A DNA stretch of 64,000 nt from Marinilabilia salmonicolor (GCF_003003035.1 NZ_PVTS01000010.1:121616-185615), one strand, 5' to 3'. Counted from the stretch's first letter, positions 27,816 to 37,844 are shown. A program made the numbers and translations. The notes: generated by a model not told the origin, from the sequence alone.

Positions 27816-28307
27816 AAGTTTTATTAAATTTTGTGTGTGAGTTTCTCAAATGCAATAATACCGCAAATTTGCTTTTTTTACAAAACTTAACAGCACTAAA
27901 TTCAGGGTACACTAATTTTCAGAATACATGGCAAACTGCCATAAACCATCTCTATTAATGACACTTAACACGCTAACCATAAAAAAAATATTTTTTACCC
28001 TTCTTCATAGATCTCTTTAAATGTGGCTAATACCAATTCTTGTTTTAGGTTTTAGATCATAATTGTCCCAACCTTTTTCCAAAAGTGATTTCATCCCTTA
28101 AACCCGGAATTACTTTTTTGTTTTGACACAATGGTAATCAAAAAAATTATTTCATAATTCTTGCTGCACTCGACAGTATTTCAAGCAAGTCAATACGTTT
28201 AAAATATTTACTCTGGACAGAATAATTCTAAAACCAACAAAAAAGGGTGCATTTTCTCGATTCGAAAAAATGCACCCTTCAATTTCTTTTGTTAATTCCA
28301 AAAAAAA
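27816..28307. other. Intergenic, one short shared repeat and a terminator
   Basis: AT-rich, no gene. GATTTCATCCCTTAAACCC (28087-28105) is the inverse of 19451-19469. A strong hairpin follows at 28243-28279. Confidence 0.6.
28243..28279 (-). terminator. Terminator of the NigD-like gene
   Basis: AAGGGTGCATTTT pairs perfectly with AAAATGCACCCTT, then TTTTTTG on the minus strand. Confidence 0.88.
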
Positions 28308-29000
28308 TTATTCCTCTTCAACCCCGTACTCATAATCCACCTCTATTTGTGAATAAGGCATGGAGTAAAAGCTCTGGTTCTCAAAAATCAATTCTACTTC
28401 TTCAAGACTTTCAACCTGCAAGGGCTCCAATCTGAAACTCATTATACCCCTGTAAATCTCTTCCATATCATCTTCACGGGCATCGTGTCTTACCTGAAGA
28501 TAGATTTTTGCAGGATCATCCGTTTGTTCATCCGGATCTTTTACCACATTGATGTAATGAACTTTACCATCTCCGTAAAATTGAAAATCAATGTTCAGAA
28601 AATCACCGCTTACCCACACTTCATTGATGTATATCTGATCATCACCAATCGTGTCGCGGTTCTCTTCATTCAACTCAATCACATCTTTGAGTCTCACCTC
28701 CTGAACGCTGTAAACATCTACCAGATAATCGTAAGTTGTATTCTCTTCATTTAACTCACTTACCGAATACTGAATCATCACCCGCTGTTCTTCTTCAAAA
28801 TCAAAGCTTGCTGGATAATTATCCAACTCCAGCAACAATTCTGAATCTGTCAAAACACGAATCTCATCCGTTTCACCCATTTTTACAATACCCATTTCCA
28901 GATAACGCATGGGGGTCGATTCATTATCATCATCGAGACAGGAAGTAAAACCAACTCCAAAAAACAAAGCGATGAATAAACCAAAAAGATACTTTCTCAT
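28308..29000 (-). CDS. NigD-like lipoprotein
   Basis: A 230-residue lipoprotein using the ATG at 29000, which has a strong AGGAGAG ribosome site; the upstream 31 codons in frame are not conserved-looking. The signal ends in the lipobox FTSC, followed by the acidic stretch LDDDNE usual for surface-exported Bacteroidota lipoproteins. The rest is beta-rich, with the N-terminal OB-like plus C-terminal sandwich pattern of NigD-like proteins. Function is unknown. It follows two FKBP-like lipoprotein genes on the same strand. Confidence 0.7.
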   Translation of the reverse strand: MRKYLFGLFIALFFGVGFTSCLDDDNESTPMRYLEMGIVKMGETDEIRVLTDSELLLELDNYPASFDFEEEQRVMIQYSVSELNEENTTYDYLVDVYSVQEVRLKDVIELNEENRDTIGDDQIYINEVWVSGDFLNIDFQFYGDGKVHYINVVKDPDEQTDDPAKIYLQVRHDAREDDMEEIYRGIMSFRLEPLQVESLEEVELIFENQSFYSMPYSQIEVDYEYGVEEE

Positions 29001-29151
29001 AATTCTCTCCTCTGAAAAATTTAAACAATAAAATAATTCAACAACTTTAACCATGCCTGTGCAGTGGATATTATCATAGACTAACAGCCACAATCACCTG
29101 CATTTTCAAAAGAAAGATGAAAAAGAAAACAGAAGGTTGCGTTAAGAAAAT

Positions 29152-29691
29152 TTATTTTTCCAGGTAGGTTACCTCCAATTCCAGAACCCGGGGCGTATAA
29201 TCCTGACGCGACCAGAGGCTGGAGGAGATGAATACCCATGCCTTGGAACCATAGGTCATATTTGTGACAGCATAATTCAGGCCCGAAAAAACCCCGCTGT
29301 AAACATCTGTCTCACCGGCAGTAAAAACCAATGGCTCAGGCCTTTCATAGTTGGATTGATCGATGTATAACCCGGGTGTATCTGTTGAGTCTCGTGCAAT
29401 CACATAATAAACATATCGAATGCCTACTTTTTTACCTACTTTTACGGTATCATCCGTTCCTTCCCTGGTTTCAAAAAATACATACCCCAAAGAATCAAGA
29501 TAATTAAGAGTCCTTCCGGTCTCAACAACAGTGTCGTTTACAAAAATATCCAAATACTCATCCATCAATTCCTGCTCTTCACGGATCATCTCTTTTGTAT
29601 TGATTCGGTATCCTTCGTCACAAGCATTCATTAAAACACTTCCGGCAATCAGGCTGATCAGGATCAGCAGGTTCAGAACATTTCGCTTCAT
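29152..29691 (-). CDS. FKBP-like lipoprotein (DUF4827-like)
   Basis: A 179-residue lipoprotein with signal and lipobox LMNAC (about 20-24). The C-terminal 100 residues follow the FKBP layout (VKVGKKVGIRYVYYVIA, then the GSKAWVFISSSL loop), but the usual aromatic active-site residues are poorly kept, so isomerase activity is doubtful. It resembles the DUF4827 proteins that accompany DHH phosphoesterase genes in Bacteroidota (inference). It sits between a better-preserved FKBP and the NigD-like gene. Confidence 0.7.
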   Translation of the reverse strand: MKRNVLNLLILISLIAGSVLMNACDEGYRINTKEMIREEQELMDEYLDIFVNDTVVETGRTLNYLDSLGYVFFETREGTDDTVKVGKKVGIRYVYYVIARDSTDTPGLYIDQSNYERPEPLVFTAGETDVYSGVFSGLNYAVTNMTYGSKAWVFISSSLWSRQDYTPRVLELEVTYLEK

Positions 29692-29879
29692 GTGGTTATT
29701 GCTTATTATTATATTTTACAAATTAAGTTATTTTTAAAGAACACTATAGTGTAAAGCCCCATAATTTCCCAAACAAATTTTTGTGCTGCTTTATTTTTTC
29801 CGGGTTAAGCTATTTCGTAATAGTAAGGTTTATTGCACTTAACATCATAATCACCTGACTCATAACAAAATCCGGAGAT

Positions 29880-30416
29880 TTATCTGACATCGGTGACATA
29901 AACATCATATAGAATGATGGCCCGGGCCGGTATTTCAGCATCATCACCTATCAATCCATGTGCCAGGTGAGGTGGCATGATAAACCGGGCACGACTGCCT
30001 TCTCTGAGCAACAATACTCCCTCTTCCAAACCGGACTCAACTCCTCCGCGGCCGACCAAAAATTCACGAGGTCCACTATCATTTGAATCATAACAAACCG
30101 TTCCGTTCAGCAATCTTATGCGGTAATCTATCTGAACCGTTTGCCCGGATTCAATGAGTGGACCCTCTCCCGGTTCATCAATGATATACCACAATCCGCT
30201 GCCGGTAGTTTTCATATCAATATTCACAGAATCCAGATAGTTTTTGATTTTATCCTGTTCGCGTGAAACCAACGAGCGATTAATGTTAATATACGTTTCA
30301 ATCGGGATTTCTGTATTTTTCCCTTTTTCGTTTCTGTTTTGCGATCCGGAACAACTGCTGATAAGCATCATAGAAAACAAAACCAGCATTTTAGGTATAA
30401 ATGGAAATAATCTCAT
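29880..30416 (-). CDS. FKBP-type peptidyl-prolyl isomerase lipoprotein
   Basis: A 178-residue envelope protein with lipobox ISSC at about 20-23 and a C-terminal FKBP domain (about 75-178: GSGLWYIIDEPGEGP, VQIDYRIRLLNGTVCYDS, GLEEGVLLLREGSRARFIMPPHLAHG). It resembles the GldI group of FKBP lipoproteins that assist folding of outer-membrane or gliding proteins. Its start codon overlaps the DHH phosphoesterase stop by 4 bp, so translation is coupled. Confidence 0.88.
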   Translation of the reverse strand: MRLFPFIPKMLVLFSMMLISSCSGSQNRNEKGKNTEIPIETYININRSLVSREQDKIKNYLDSVNIDMKTTGSGLWYIIDEPGEGPLIESGQTVQIDYRIRLLNGTVCYDSNDSGPREFLVGRGGVESGLEEGVLLLREGSRARFIMPPHLAHGLIGDDAEIPARAIILYDVYVTDVR

Positions 30417-31450
30417 TTGCTTTTTATTTTGTGAACAAATTCCGGTAGTGTATCTCTGAAACGTTGAATCGCTTCCTCAAGTGTACCATGCCATTCACCT
30501 CCTGCGGCATTTACATGCCCGCCACCGGAAAAAAACTGTTCCGAGTAACTGTTTACAGGTACTTCATCCCTTGACCGAAAAGAAACTTTCACAAATTTAT
30601 CCTTTTCTTTCTCGGTAAACATTGCAGAAACACCAATTCCTTTGATTCCCAACGGATAATTCACAAATCCTTCGGTATCTCCGGGCTGATAATTATGCTT
30701 CTCAAGGTCGTCCAAAGACAAAGAGATAAACGCAGCACCGTTTTCTTCCATCAGCTCCAGTTTATTACAAAGAACGTGCCCAAGAAGACGCATCCGCCCC
30801 AAAGAGTTGCTTTGAAACAATTCTTTATGAATCAGACTTTTATCAACGCCCTTCCCCACCAGATCGGCAACTGTCAGATAGGTTCGGGGGTTGGAAGAGT
30901 TGTAACTCAACACCCCGGTATCGGTTATTATGCCTGCATAAAAACATTCTGCTGCCTCCAGCGAAATGTGCTGATTCCACTCCAAAGCATTTATCAGGTG
31001 AAAAGACAACTCGCAGGTCGATGAAACCGAAACTTCACTAAAAAGTACGTCGGCAATGCCCTCTTCAGGATCCGGATGATGATCAATCATCACACGGGGA
31101 ACGGTCACTTCTGCCAGATCATCAGCCAAATCCCCTGTTCGTTTCACGTTGTTAAAGTCAAGAAACATCAGTAAATCTGCTTCTGACAGGGCGGTCAGAA
31201 CATTTTTACGATTGTGCTCATGAACCAAAATATCTGATGCGCCATGCATCCAGCCAAGATTCCCGGGTACTTCATCAGGAACTACCACGGTGGCCTTCTT
31301 TCCGAGCTTGTGAAATAAATTCCACCAACCCAGAATACTACCAATCGCATCTCCATCAGAGTTTTTGTGAGGTATCAAAACTATGGAAGAAGCATTATTT
31401 ATCAATTCCCTGAATCGGGATAAGTGTTCGTTGTTAAAATCCATCGGCAT
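30413..31450 (-). CDS. DHH-family phosphoesterase, NrnA-like nanoRNase/pAp phosphatase
   Basis: A 345-residue protein. The DHH domain has IPHKNSDGDAIGS, LDFNNVKR and IDHHPD; the DHHA1 domain ends with the FSGGGHVNAAGG substrate-binding loop. NrnA-type enzymes degrade 2-5-nt RNAs and dephosphorylate pAp. It heads a minus-strand envelope cluster (FKBP, FKBP-like, NigD-like) and is divergent from ndk. ATG codons at 31450 and 31444 are both possible starts. Confidence 0.92.
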   Translation of the reverse strand: MPMDFNNEHLSRFRELINNASSIVLIPHKNSDGDAIGSILGWWNLFHKLGKKATVVVPDEVPGNLGWMHGASDILVHEHNRKNVLTALSEADLLMFLDFNNVKRTGDLADDLAEVTVPRVMIDHHPDPEEGIADVLFSEVSVSSTCELSFHLINALEWNQHISLEAAECFYAGIITDTGVLSYNSSNPRTYLTVADLVGKGVDKSLIHKELFQSNSLGRMRLLGHVLCNKLELMEENGAAFISLSLDDLEKHNYQPGDTEGFVNYPLGIKGIGVSAMFTEKEKDKFVKVSFRSRDEVPVNSYSEQFFSGGGHVNAAGGEWHGTLEEAIQRFRDTLPEFVHKIKSK

Positions 31451-31467
31451 TAGTTACAGATAAAATG

Positions 31468-31475
31468 CAAAGGTA
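31468..31475 (-). promoter_or_regulatory. -7 element for the DHH phosphoesterase operon
   Basis: Minus-strand TACCTTTG matches TAnnTTTG 18 bp before the start codon. No clear -33 TTTG is visible. Confidence 0.45.
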
Positions 31476-31527
31476 ATAAATTACCGTCCTTACCGAAAAA
31501 TTACTATTTTTATTAAAAAACAAGATT

Positions 31528-31953
31528 ATGAAGAAAGGAACCTTTACACTTACCATGATTAAACCCGTAGCGGTTAAGGAACATCATGTGGGAGACATTT
31601 TAAGCCACATCGAACATGCCGGCTTTCGCATCATTGCACTGAAAATGACCCAAATGCCCAAAGAGAAAGCAGAGGTTTTTTACGAAGAACATAAAGACAA
31701 ACCCTTTTTTAACGAACTGGTGACTTTTATGAAGTCCGGTCCGGTAGTCGCGGCCATTCTGGAAAAAGAAAATGCAGTGGCCGATTTCAGAAAACTGATT
31801 GGATCCACCGACCCCGTGGAAGCGGAAGAAGGCACCATCCGAAAAATGTTTGCAAAATCAAAAACGCACAATGCCATACATGGTTCGGACAGTGACGAAA
31901 ATGCCATGCGTGAAGCATGGTTCTTCTTCAGTGAAATGGAGCAATTCAGCTGA
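31528..31953 (+). CDS. ndk: Nucleoside-diphosphate kinase
   Basis: A 141-residue enzyme that equilibrates NTP and dNTP pools using a phosphohistidine. Active-site H118 lies in [12 protein letters not shown] and the N-terminal strand [11 protein letters not shown] is typical. Length is normal for the hexameric type. It is divergent from the DHH phosphoesterase operon and ends 2 bp before the convergent TonB_C gene. Confidence 0.96.
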   Translation: MKKGTFTLTMIKPVAVKEHHVGDILSHIEHAGFRIIALKMTQMPKEKAEVFYEEHKDKPFFNELVTFMKSGPVVAAILEKENAVADFRKLIGSTDPVEAEEGTIRKMFAKSKTHNAIHGSDSDENAMREAWFFFSEMEQFS

Positions 31954-31955
31954 TT

Positions 31956-32579
31956 TTACCTGATAGGTGGTGTTCCCCGTTTGGTGGTAATAATTACAAC
32001 TCCGTTTTGTGCATCGGGGCCATATTTCTCAACCGCTTTTTCGCCTTTCAACACCCTTACTGACTTTACATTATAGTGAGGGACTTTGATGTATGCTTTA
32101 GCAATTTTGTCGTCAATGACAAAAAGAGGCATCTGTTCCGTAAGGCCATTTTTCCGGAGGGTTTGCATGAAAGCTCGTTCTTCCTCTGACAAGGTAAACT
32201 TAACGGGAATACGAACCCGCGAATCGACCTCTTGTCCGTTTTTTTGTGCCGGCTTCCAATCCTGCATCAACCTTGCCAGGCGCAATGCTTCACTATCCAG
32301 CAGAGGATCCACACCATTGATGATTTCAGGTTCCATCAACTTTCCGTCAGAGGTAACAACAGCCTCCAGAAGAACGGTACCTTCAATCATCTCAAGGCGG
32401 GCTTCATCCGGATACTTCATGTACTTCTCATGAAAAGAAGCAATGTTTCTGGGCTTCCCTTTAAACTTAGCCTCTTTATCAACATCCTGAGCCACAGTTT
32501 CTGATTGAGAAAAAGAAACAGATGCCATACTCAGAAAACAAAACATCAATGTGCCGGTAAGTAATTTGATTTTTTTCAT
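31956..32579 (-). CDS. Secreted TonB C-terminal domain protein with receptor-plug-like tail
   Basis: A 207-residue protein with a cleavable signal (1-24, ending SFSQ). A TonB_C fold covers about 42-135 (GTVLLEAVVTSDGKLMEPEI, LMQDWKPAQKNGQEVDSRV). The last 50 residues (VKSVRVLKGEKAVEKYGPDA then GVVIITTK) resemble the TonB-receptor plug segment around its variable loop. No N-terminal membrane anchor remains after cleavage, so it is unlikely to be a classical energy transducer. It is convergent with ndk. Confidence 0.82.
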   Translation of the reverse strand: MKKIKLLTGTLMFCFLSMASVSFSQSETVAQDVDKEAKFKGKPRNIASFHEKYMKYPDEARLEMIEGTVLLEAVVTSDGKLMEPEIINGVDPLLDSEALRLARLMQDWKPAQKNGQEVDSRVRIPVKFTLSEEERAFMQTLRKNGLTEQMPLFVIDDKIAKAYIKVPHYNVKSVRVLKGEKAVEKYGPDAQNGVVIITTKRGTPPIR

Positions 32580-32701
32580 GACGGTAGGTATTAAAATTAG
32601 GTTTGATCAAAAATCATCAATAATTATACCAAAACAATTGTAAAGATCATTGCCGAAACAAAATAAAAACAACAAATTTGCGGGATTAATCAGGTACATC
32701 C

Positions 32702-33607
32702 ATGCAAATAGTAACAAAAAGCCTTTTCAAACTTCATTTGGTAGTCTTCATATACGGATTCACTGCCATTTTGGGGAAACTCATCACTCTGGATGCCATC
32801 CAGCTGGTATGGTACCGCATGTTGATTGCATTCCTTGCATTAGGGGTGTTGCTTCAAATGAGAGGCCGGAAATTATCGGTGGACCGGAAAACGGTTGTCC
32901 AACTCATTGGCATTGGCTTTGTAGTTGCCTTTCACTGGATTACCTTTTTTCATGCCATCAAAATAAGCACCATTTCTGTTGCCCTTGGTTGCCTGGCTTC
33001 CACCACACTATTTACCAGCCTTTTGGAGCCTGCATTGGTCCGCAGGCCACTAGTATGGATCGAAGTAGTTACGGGAGTACTTATTATTGCGGGCTTGTAT
33101 ATGATTTTTCAGTTCGAGCCCGATTACATCACCGGAATCATAACGGCCCTTATCTCGGCTTTTCTGGCCGGGTTATTTACGGTACTGAACAAAGTAATGA
33201 TTGCCAGACACCGACCGCTGGTAATAAGTTTTTACGAAATGGGCGGTGGTTTTGCGGGAATTACCTTATACATGCTTTTTAGCGGCACTTTCGAAGCCGG
33301 TCTCCAACTCCCCGTCTGGAGCGACTGGTTATTTCTATTGTTGCTGGGCGTAGTTTGTACGGCCTATGCTTTTGCCGAGAGTGTAAAAGTGATGGATGTA
33401 CTTTCGGCTTATACCGTGGTACTGACAATCAATCTGGAACCCATATACGGAATTTTACTTGCATTTGTCTTTTTTGGAGAATCAGAGCTTATGTCCGGAG
33501 GTTTTTACCTGGGCACACTGACCATCCTGGCAGCAGTATTTCTATTTCCAGTTTTAAACCGAAAATTCATTAAAAAAAGAAAAGCCCCCAAAATGCCCCG
33601 GGATTAA
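32702..33607 (+). CDS. EamA/DMT-family transporter
   Basis: A 301-residue inner-membrane protein with ten hydrophobic segments arranged as two EamA repeats (about 10-140 and 155-290). The basic C terminus (KKRKAPK) is on the cytoplasmic side. DMT exporters typically release amino acids or other small metabolites; the substrate is not predictable here. Its end converges on the PatB-type lyase gene 19 bp away. Confidence 0.9.
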   Translation: MQIVTKSLFKLHLVVFIYGFTAILGKLITLDAIQLVWYRMLIAFLALGVLLQMRGRKLSVDRKTVVQLIGIGFVVAFHWITFFHAIKISTISVALGCLASTTLFTSLLEPALVRRPLVWIEVVTGVLIIAGLYMIFQFEPDYITGIITALISAFLAGLFTVLNKVMIARHRPLVISFYEMGGGFAGITLYMLFSGTFEAGLQLPVWSDWLFLLLLGVVCTAYAFAESVKVMDVLSAYTVVLTINLEPIYGILLAFVFFGESELMSGGFYLGTLTILAAVFLFPVLNRKFIKKRKAPKMPRD

Positions 33608-33626
33608 AATCACAAACAACAAAAAG

Positions 33627-34802
33627 CTAATGAGCAATCTGATTGCGGGCCTCCAACAGTTGAGCCATTGCCTTTTCAATAACTTTTCTGGAGGAAGCCA
33701 CGTTCAGACGCTGAAAGTTTGATCCCTGACTTCCGAATGTCGGCCCGTAATTAAGTCCGAGGCCTGCTTTTTCAACCATAAACTTCCTCAACTGTGCATC
33801 TGACATTCCCCAGGCTGTGAAATCAAGCCACATCAGATAGGTCGCTTCGGGTTTATGAATCTGTACCTCAGGCATATTCTCCTCCGCAAAATCCATTACA
33901 TAGTCGATGTTTCCCCTGATGTATTCCAATAGAGCATCCAGCCAGATCTCTCCGTCTTTGTAGGCCGCTTTCAGCGCTTCAGCACCAAACATATTACCGG
34001 TAAAAAGATGAGAGCTCTGCAAAATTTTTTGCATTCCCTTTCTCAGCTTTTCATTGGGTATGATAATGTAAGAAGTGTTCAATCCGGCAATATTAAAAGT
34101 CTTACTGGGCGCCATGCAGGTAATGGTATTCTCAGCCAATTCGGGACTGATGGAAGCCAGAGGAATATGAGGCTGATCTCCATGCACCAGATCTGCATGT
34201 ATCTCATCCGAAACAATCAGCACATTATTTTTTTGGCAAACAGCTCCCAGGGTAGTCAGTTCTTCCCTGCTCCATACTCTGCCAACCGGATTGTGTGGAT
34301 GACACAAAATCAGCATTTTCACATCGTTGGAAGAAGTAATCTTATCCAAATGTTCAAAATCCATCCGGTATCCCTTTTGGGTATTCAGCAGCGCATTTTC
34401 TTCAATCACTCTTCCGTGATCCTTCACCACATCAAAAAACGGTGGATATACGGGCGGTTGGATAACCACCTTATCGCCTTCATTGGTAAAGGTCTGAATG
34501 GCCATTATCAAAGTGGGAACCACTCCCGGCATGAACTCCACCCATTCGCGTGAAACATGCCACCTATGCCTCTTTTTCTGCCACTCCACTATGCGCTGAA
34601 AAAATTCCTCATCCCTATTGGTATATCCGTACAAAGGATGAGCAGCCCTTTTCCGGATGGCCTCTACAACCTCTTGCGGAGCTTTAAAATCCATATCTGC
34701 CACCCACAAAGGAATCACCTCATTGGTGCCAAACAAACGTTCTCTGAACTCCAGTTTAAGGGCATTTGTGCCACTTCGGTCAATTATTTTATCAAAATTC
34801 AT
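33627..34802 (-). CDS. MalY/PatB-type PLP aminotransferase, probable C-S lyase
   Basis: A 391-residue fold-type I PLP enzyme, starting at ATG 34802 after a good AGAGAGAA site; the frame extends 22 codons further without conservation. The sequence NFDKIIDRSGTNALKLEF...PLWVADMDF at the N terminus and the Schiff-base lysine in MAPSKTFNIAGL identify the MalY/PatB group. Members cleave cystathionine or cysteine conjugates, releasing thiol, pyruvate and ammonia. The gene is monocistronic, with R2 repeat DNA upstream. Confidence 0.9.
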   Translation of the reverse strand: MNFDKIIDRSGTNALKLEFRERLFGTNEVIPLWVADMDFKAPQEVVEAIRKRAAHPLYGYTNRDEEFFQRIVEWQKKRHRWHVSREWVEFMPGVVPTLIMAIQTFTNEGDKVVIQPPVYPPFFDVVKDHGRVIEENALLNTQKGYRMDFEHLDKITSSNDVKMLILCHPHNPVGRVWSREELTTLGAVCQKNNVLIVSDEIHADLVHGDQPHIPLASISPELAENTITCMAPSKTFNIAGLNTSYIIIPNEKLRKGMQKILQSSHLFTGNMFGAEALKAAYKDGEIWLDALLEYIRGNIDYVMDFAEENMPEVQIHKPEATYLMWLDFTAWGMSDAQLRKFMVEKAGLGLNYGPTFGSQGSNFQRLNVASSRKVIEKAMAQLLEARNQIAH

Positions 34803-34848
34803 TTCTCTCTTTTTTATCATCAAAAATATCTGTGCCGGTAATATAACA

Positions 34849-34886
34849 AAAAAGACACCCACCCCCAAAGGCGTAGATGTCTTTTG
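34849..34886 (-). terminator. Hairpin after the DUF4625 lipoprotein gene
   Basis: AAAAGACA pairs with TGTCTTTT, with further imperfect pairing inside (CCACCCCC with GGCGTAG). It has a T run on the minus strand. Confidence 0.6.
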
Positions 34887-34905
34887 ATATTATTGGCAAC
34901 TTAGC

Positions 34906-35047
34906 CTCTCTTATTGGTCGCTTTACGACCAATAAGAGAGAAGGCGTAGCGGATACCTCTAACCCCAGGGCGTTGCCCCAGGCTATTGCTCTCAGGCTTT
35001 TAGCCTGATTATACCTTACCAGTCTTATGTATAAGGCAGGGCTAAAA
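34906..35047. repeat. R2 hairpin-rich repeat, copy 1
   Basis: It opens with a perfect 15-bp stem (34906-34920 with 34926-34940), followed by CCCAGGGCGTTGCCCCAGGC and a CTCAGGCTTTTAGCCTGA hairpin. Related sequence recurs at 37.85-38.09 and 51.05-51.19 kb. Confidence 0.75.
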
Positions 35048-35052
35048 ACTTA

Positions 35053-35505
35053 CTATTCGGTAATATTAAATGAGATTGTTTTTACCGGAGCAGTATTGCC
35101 AGCAGCATCAATTAGTTCTACAGTCAATGTGTAAATTCCTTCTTTACTATCACCTGGAATTTTGCCAAAATACTCTTCGTTAAAAGAATAGCTATCACCT
35201 GTTGTAATAGAAATCCCTACAGGATCAGAACTCCATGGTTCATCATCAATACTTTTTAAAATGCTCAAAGAGAAAGTGCACGAATCCAAAGCAACATTAT
35301 CGGTAAATTCACCTGAAATAAAAAAATCACGAGCTGTTTTACTATAGGAACCATTTTCTTCAGGAGTAGTGATCACTATCACCGGATTCTCAGTATCCAC
35401 GGGTTCTTCCTTGTTGTCATCATCATCACCACCACAGGCAACAAATCCAAACGATACCATAAAAGTCATTAAAAACAACAGGGGATTTAAACGGTTCATT
35501 TTCAT
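35053..35505 (-). CDS. DUF4625-like lipoprotein
   Basis: A 150-residue lipoprotein. Its signal ends at lipobox FVAC (about 21-24), followed by GGDDDDN, an acidic surface-export-type signal. The mature part is one immunoglobulin-like beta sandwich (ENPVIVITTPEENGSYSK, GIYTLTVELIDAAGN) typical of DUF4625. No catalytic residues are apparent. It follows the gmd-fcl pair on the same strand but is probably independent. Confidence 0.75.
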   Translation of the reverse strand: MKMNRLNPLLFLMTFMVSFGFVACGGDDDDNKEEPVDTENPVIVITTPEENGSYSKTARDFFISGEFTDNVALDSCTFSLSILKSIDDEPWSSDPVGISITTGDSYSFNEEYFGKIPGDSKEGIYTLTVELIDAAGNTAPVKTISFNITE

Positions 35506-35529
35506 AAAACAAAGATTATTAATTTCAAA

Positions 35530-36618
35530 TTATTTGGATTTATATTCCTGATAAACAGCCTCAATACCTTCCTCAAGCGAAATAGATGCTTTAAAGCCCA
35601 GATTATTCAATCTGGAAACATCAAGTAACTTCCTAAAGGTACCGTCCGGCTTGGTCTCATCCCACGCTAACCTACCTTCGAAACCGGTAATTTTCTGTAC
35701 AAGAGCAGCCAGTTCCGCAATGGACTGATCCTCTCCCACTCCAATATTTATATGTGTGTTTCTAACCTCATTAAGACCCCGCTCTTTTACGATGTCTTTA
35801 AAACTAACCTGCTCCATCAAAAAGATACAGGCTCGTGCCAAATCTGTGGAATGCAAGAATTCTCTGCGCGGTGTTCCTGAACCCCAGAGCTTCAGTTCCA
35901 CTGTATTATCAGCTTTAAATATACCAAATTTTTCCAAAGCATCCGTAAGTTCATCATCATTTCCGTTCACTTCCACACCTTCTACGGGATTCACCTTAAA
36001 ATCGTTACGAATGCCTTCAAAATCATTGTTCATCAACATTCCCGCCAAGTGCATTTTCCGTATCAGAGCCGGTAAAACATGAGAACCCAACAAATTGTAA
36101 TTGTCATTGGGGCCATATAAATTGGTGGGCATAACGGAAATAAAATCGGTTCCGTACTGCAGGTTATAGGATTCACACATTTTCATTCCCGAAATCTTGG
36201 CAATGGCATAAGGCTCATTGGTATATTCGAGCACATCGGTAAGCAAATGTTCCTCTTTCATGGGCTGGGGACAGGCTTTGGGGTAGATGCAAGAGCTACC
36301 CAAAAACAAAAGTTTTCTGACCCCGGACTTCCATGAAAAATGGATGATATTATTCTGAATCTGCGTATTTTGATAAATAAATTCGGCACGATAGGTATCA
36401 TTAGCCAAAATGCCTCCCACCCGGGCGGCTGCCAGAAAAACATATTCCGGTTTTTCTGTTTCAAAGAAATCCTCCACCTCTTTTTGATTCAGAAGATCAA
36501 GTTCTGTCCTGGAACGAAGAAGCAGATTGTGATAACCGGAAGCCTCCAGTTCACGCCTGATGGCCGATCCTACAAGTCCCCGATGTCCTGCAATAAATAT
36601 CTTACTGTTTTTATCCAT
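35530..36618 (-). CDS. fcl: GDP-L-fucose synthase
   Basis: A 362-residue short-chain dehydrogenase: NADP loop GHRGLVGSA (11-19), then SSCIYP and the catalytic YxxxK in YAIAKISG. It performs epimerisation and reduction of GDP-4-keto-6-deoxymannose to GDP-L-fucose. An insert at about 200-220 (VEGVEVNGNDDELTDALE) lengthens it compared with the E. coli enzyme. It starts on the last base of the gmd stop codon (TAATG), so the two are coupled. Confidence 0.95.
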   Translation of the reverse strand: MDKNSKIFIAGHRGLVGSAIRRELEASGYHNLLLRSRTELDLLNQKEVEDFFETEKPEYVFLAAARVGGILANDTYRAEFIYQNTQIQNNIIHFSWKSGVRKLLFLGSSCIYPKACPQPMKEEHLLTDVLEYTNEPYAIAKISGMKMCESYNLQYGTDFISVMPTNLYGPNDNYNLLGSHVLPALIRKMHLAGMLMNNDFEGIRNDFKVNPVEGVEVNGNDDELTDALEKFGIFKADNTVELKLWGSGTPRREFLHSTDLARACIFLMEQVSFKDIVKERGLNEVRNTHINIGVGEDQSIAELAALVQKITGFEGRLAWDETKPDGTFRKLLDVSRLNNLGFKASISLEEGIEAVYQEYKSK

Positions 36619-37733
36619 TATTCGTAATAGTTGAGCGTTTGATATCCACCATCATTCAAAAACTTATCCCGCTTCATGAGTTTCAGGTCACTTTCCATCA
36701 TATCCTCTACCAGACCTTTCAAATCATACTCCGGCTCCCAGCCCATCTTCTCTTTGGCTTTTGTGGGATCTCCAATCAGCAACTCCACTTCGGTAGGCCG
36801 GAAGTACCGCGGATCAACCTCAACCACACATTTGCCTTTTTCCAATTGATATTCAGGATTATTGCAAGCAACTACATAACCCTTCTCTTCAACTCCATCA
36901 CCTTTAAACGCCACCTCTATACCTGCTTCAGCAAAGGCGAGTTTCACAAACTCACGTACTTCGGTAGTAACACCGGTAGCCACCACAAAATCCTCCGGTT
37001 TATCCTGCTGAAGCATCAGGTACATCGCTTTCACATAATCTTTGGCATGCCCCCAGTCACGCTTAGCCGACAGGTTACCGAGAAATATCTTGTCCTGCAA
37101 ACCCAATGCTATACGAGCTGTGGCTCTTGTGATTTTTCGGGTCACAAAAGTCTCCCCCCGGATAGGGGACTCATGGTTAAACAAAATACCGTTGCAGGCA
37201 TACATATCATAAGCCTCACGATAATTTACCGTAATCCAGTAACCATAAAGTTTAGCAACCGCATAAGGTGAACGTGGGTAGAAAGGAGTCCGTTCTGTTT
37301 GAGGAACTTCCTGAACCATTCCGTACAACTCACTGGTGGAAGCCTGATAAAACCTGGTCTTTTTTGTCAATCCCAAAAGGCGAATGGCTTCCAGAATTCT
37401 CAGGGTGCCTATTCCATCGGCATTGGCAGTATATTCAGGAGTATCAAAACTTACCTGAACATGCGACATGGCTGCAAGGTTATAAATCTCATCTGGTTGA
37501 ATCTCCTGAATGATGCGTATCAGATTCGTGGAATCGGTAAGGTCGCCATAATGCAGAAAGAAGTTACGGTGCTCCACATGAGGATCCTGATACAAATGAT
37601 CAATACGATCGGTATTAAACAGAGAACTGCGTCTCTTAATTCCATGAACGATATACCCCTTTTTCAGAAGAAATTCCGAAAGATAGGCGCCATCCTGTCC
37701 CGTAATACCGGTAATGAGTGCTACTTTTGCCAT
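36618..37733 (-). CDS. gmd: GDP-mannose 4,6-dehydratase
   Basis: A 371-residue dehydratase: [10 protein letters not shown] (8-17), catalytic STSELYG and [10 protein letters not shown], and the [11 protein letters not shown] substrate loop. It converts GDP-mannose to GDP-4-keto-6-deoxymannose for GDP-fucose. It is the first gene of a two-gene operon with fcl. Minus-strand TAAATTTG at 37773-37780 could be its -7 element. Confidence 0.96.
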   Translation of the reverse strand: MAKVALITGITGQDGAYLSEFLLKKGYIVHGIKRRSSLFNTDRIDHLYQDPHVEHRNFFLHYGDLTDSTNLIRIIQEIQPDEIYNLAAMSHVQVSFDTPEYTANADGIGTLRILEAIRLLGLTKKTRFYQASTSELYGMVQEVPQTERTPFYPRSPYAVAKLYGYWITVNYREAYDMYACNGILFNHESPIRGETFVTRKITRATARIALGLQDKIFLGNLSAKRDWGHAKDYVKAMYLMLQQDKPEDFVVATGVTTEVREFVKLAFAEAGIEVAFKGDGVEEKGYVVACNNPEYQLEKGKCVVEVDPRYFRPTEVELLIGDPTKAKEKMGWEPEYDLKGLVEDMMESDLKLMKRDKFLNDGGYQTLNYYE

Positions 37734-37844
37734 CGCTTATATAGATTATGTAAGTTTCTGTTTAAAAAGTTACAAATTTACAACAATTAAGCAACTCTCC
37801 CATAAAATAAGCAGATAGAAATCAACTTGCTTTATACATAAAAC

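Noticed and set aside
32650..33282. 210-residue plus-strand ORF
   Set aside because: Out-of-frame shadow of the EamA transporter gene, with unnatural composition.
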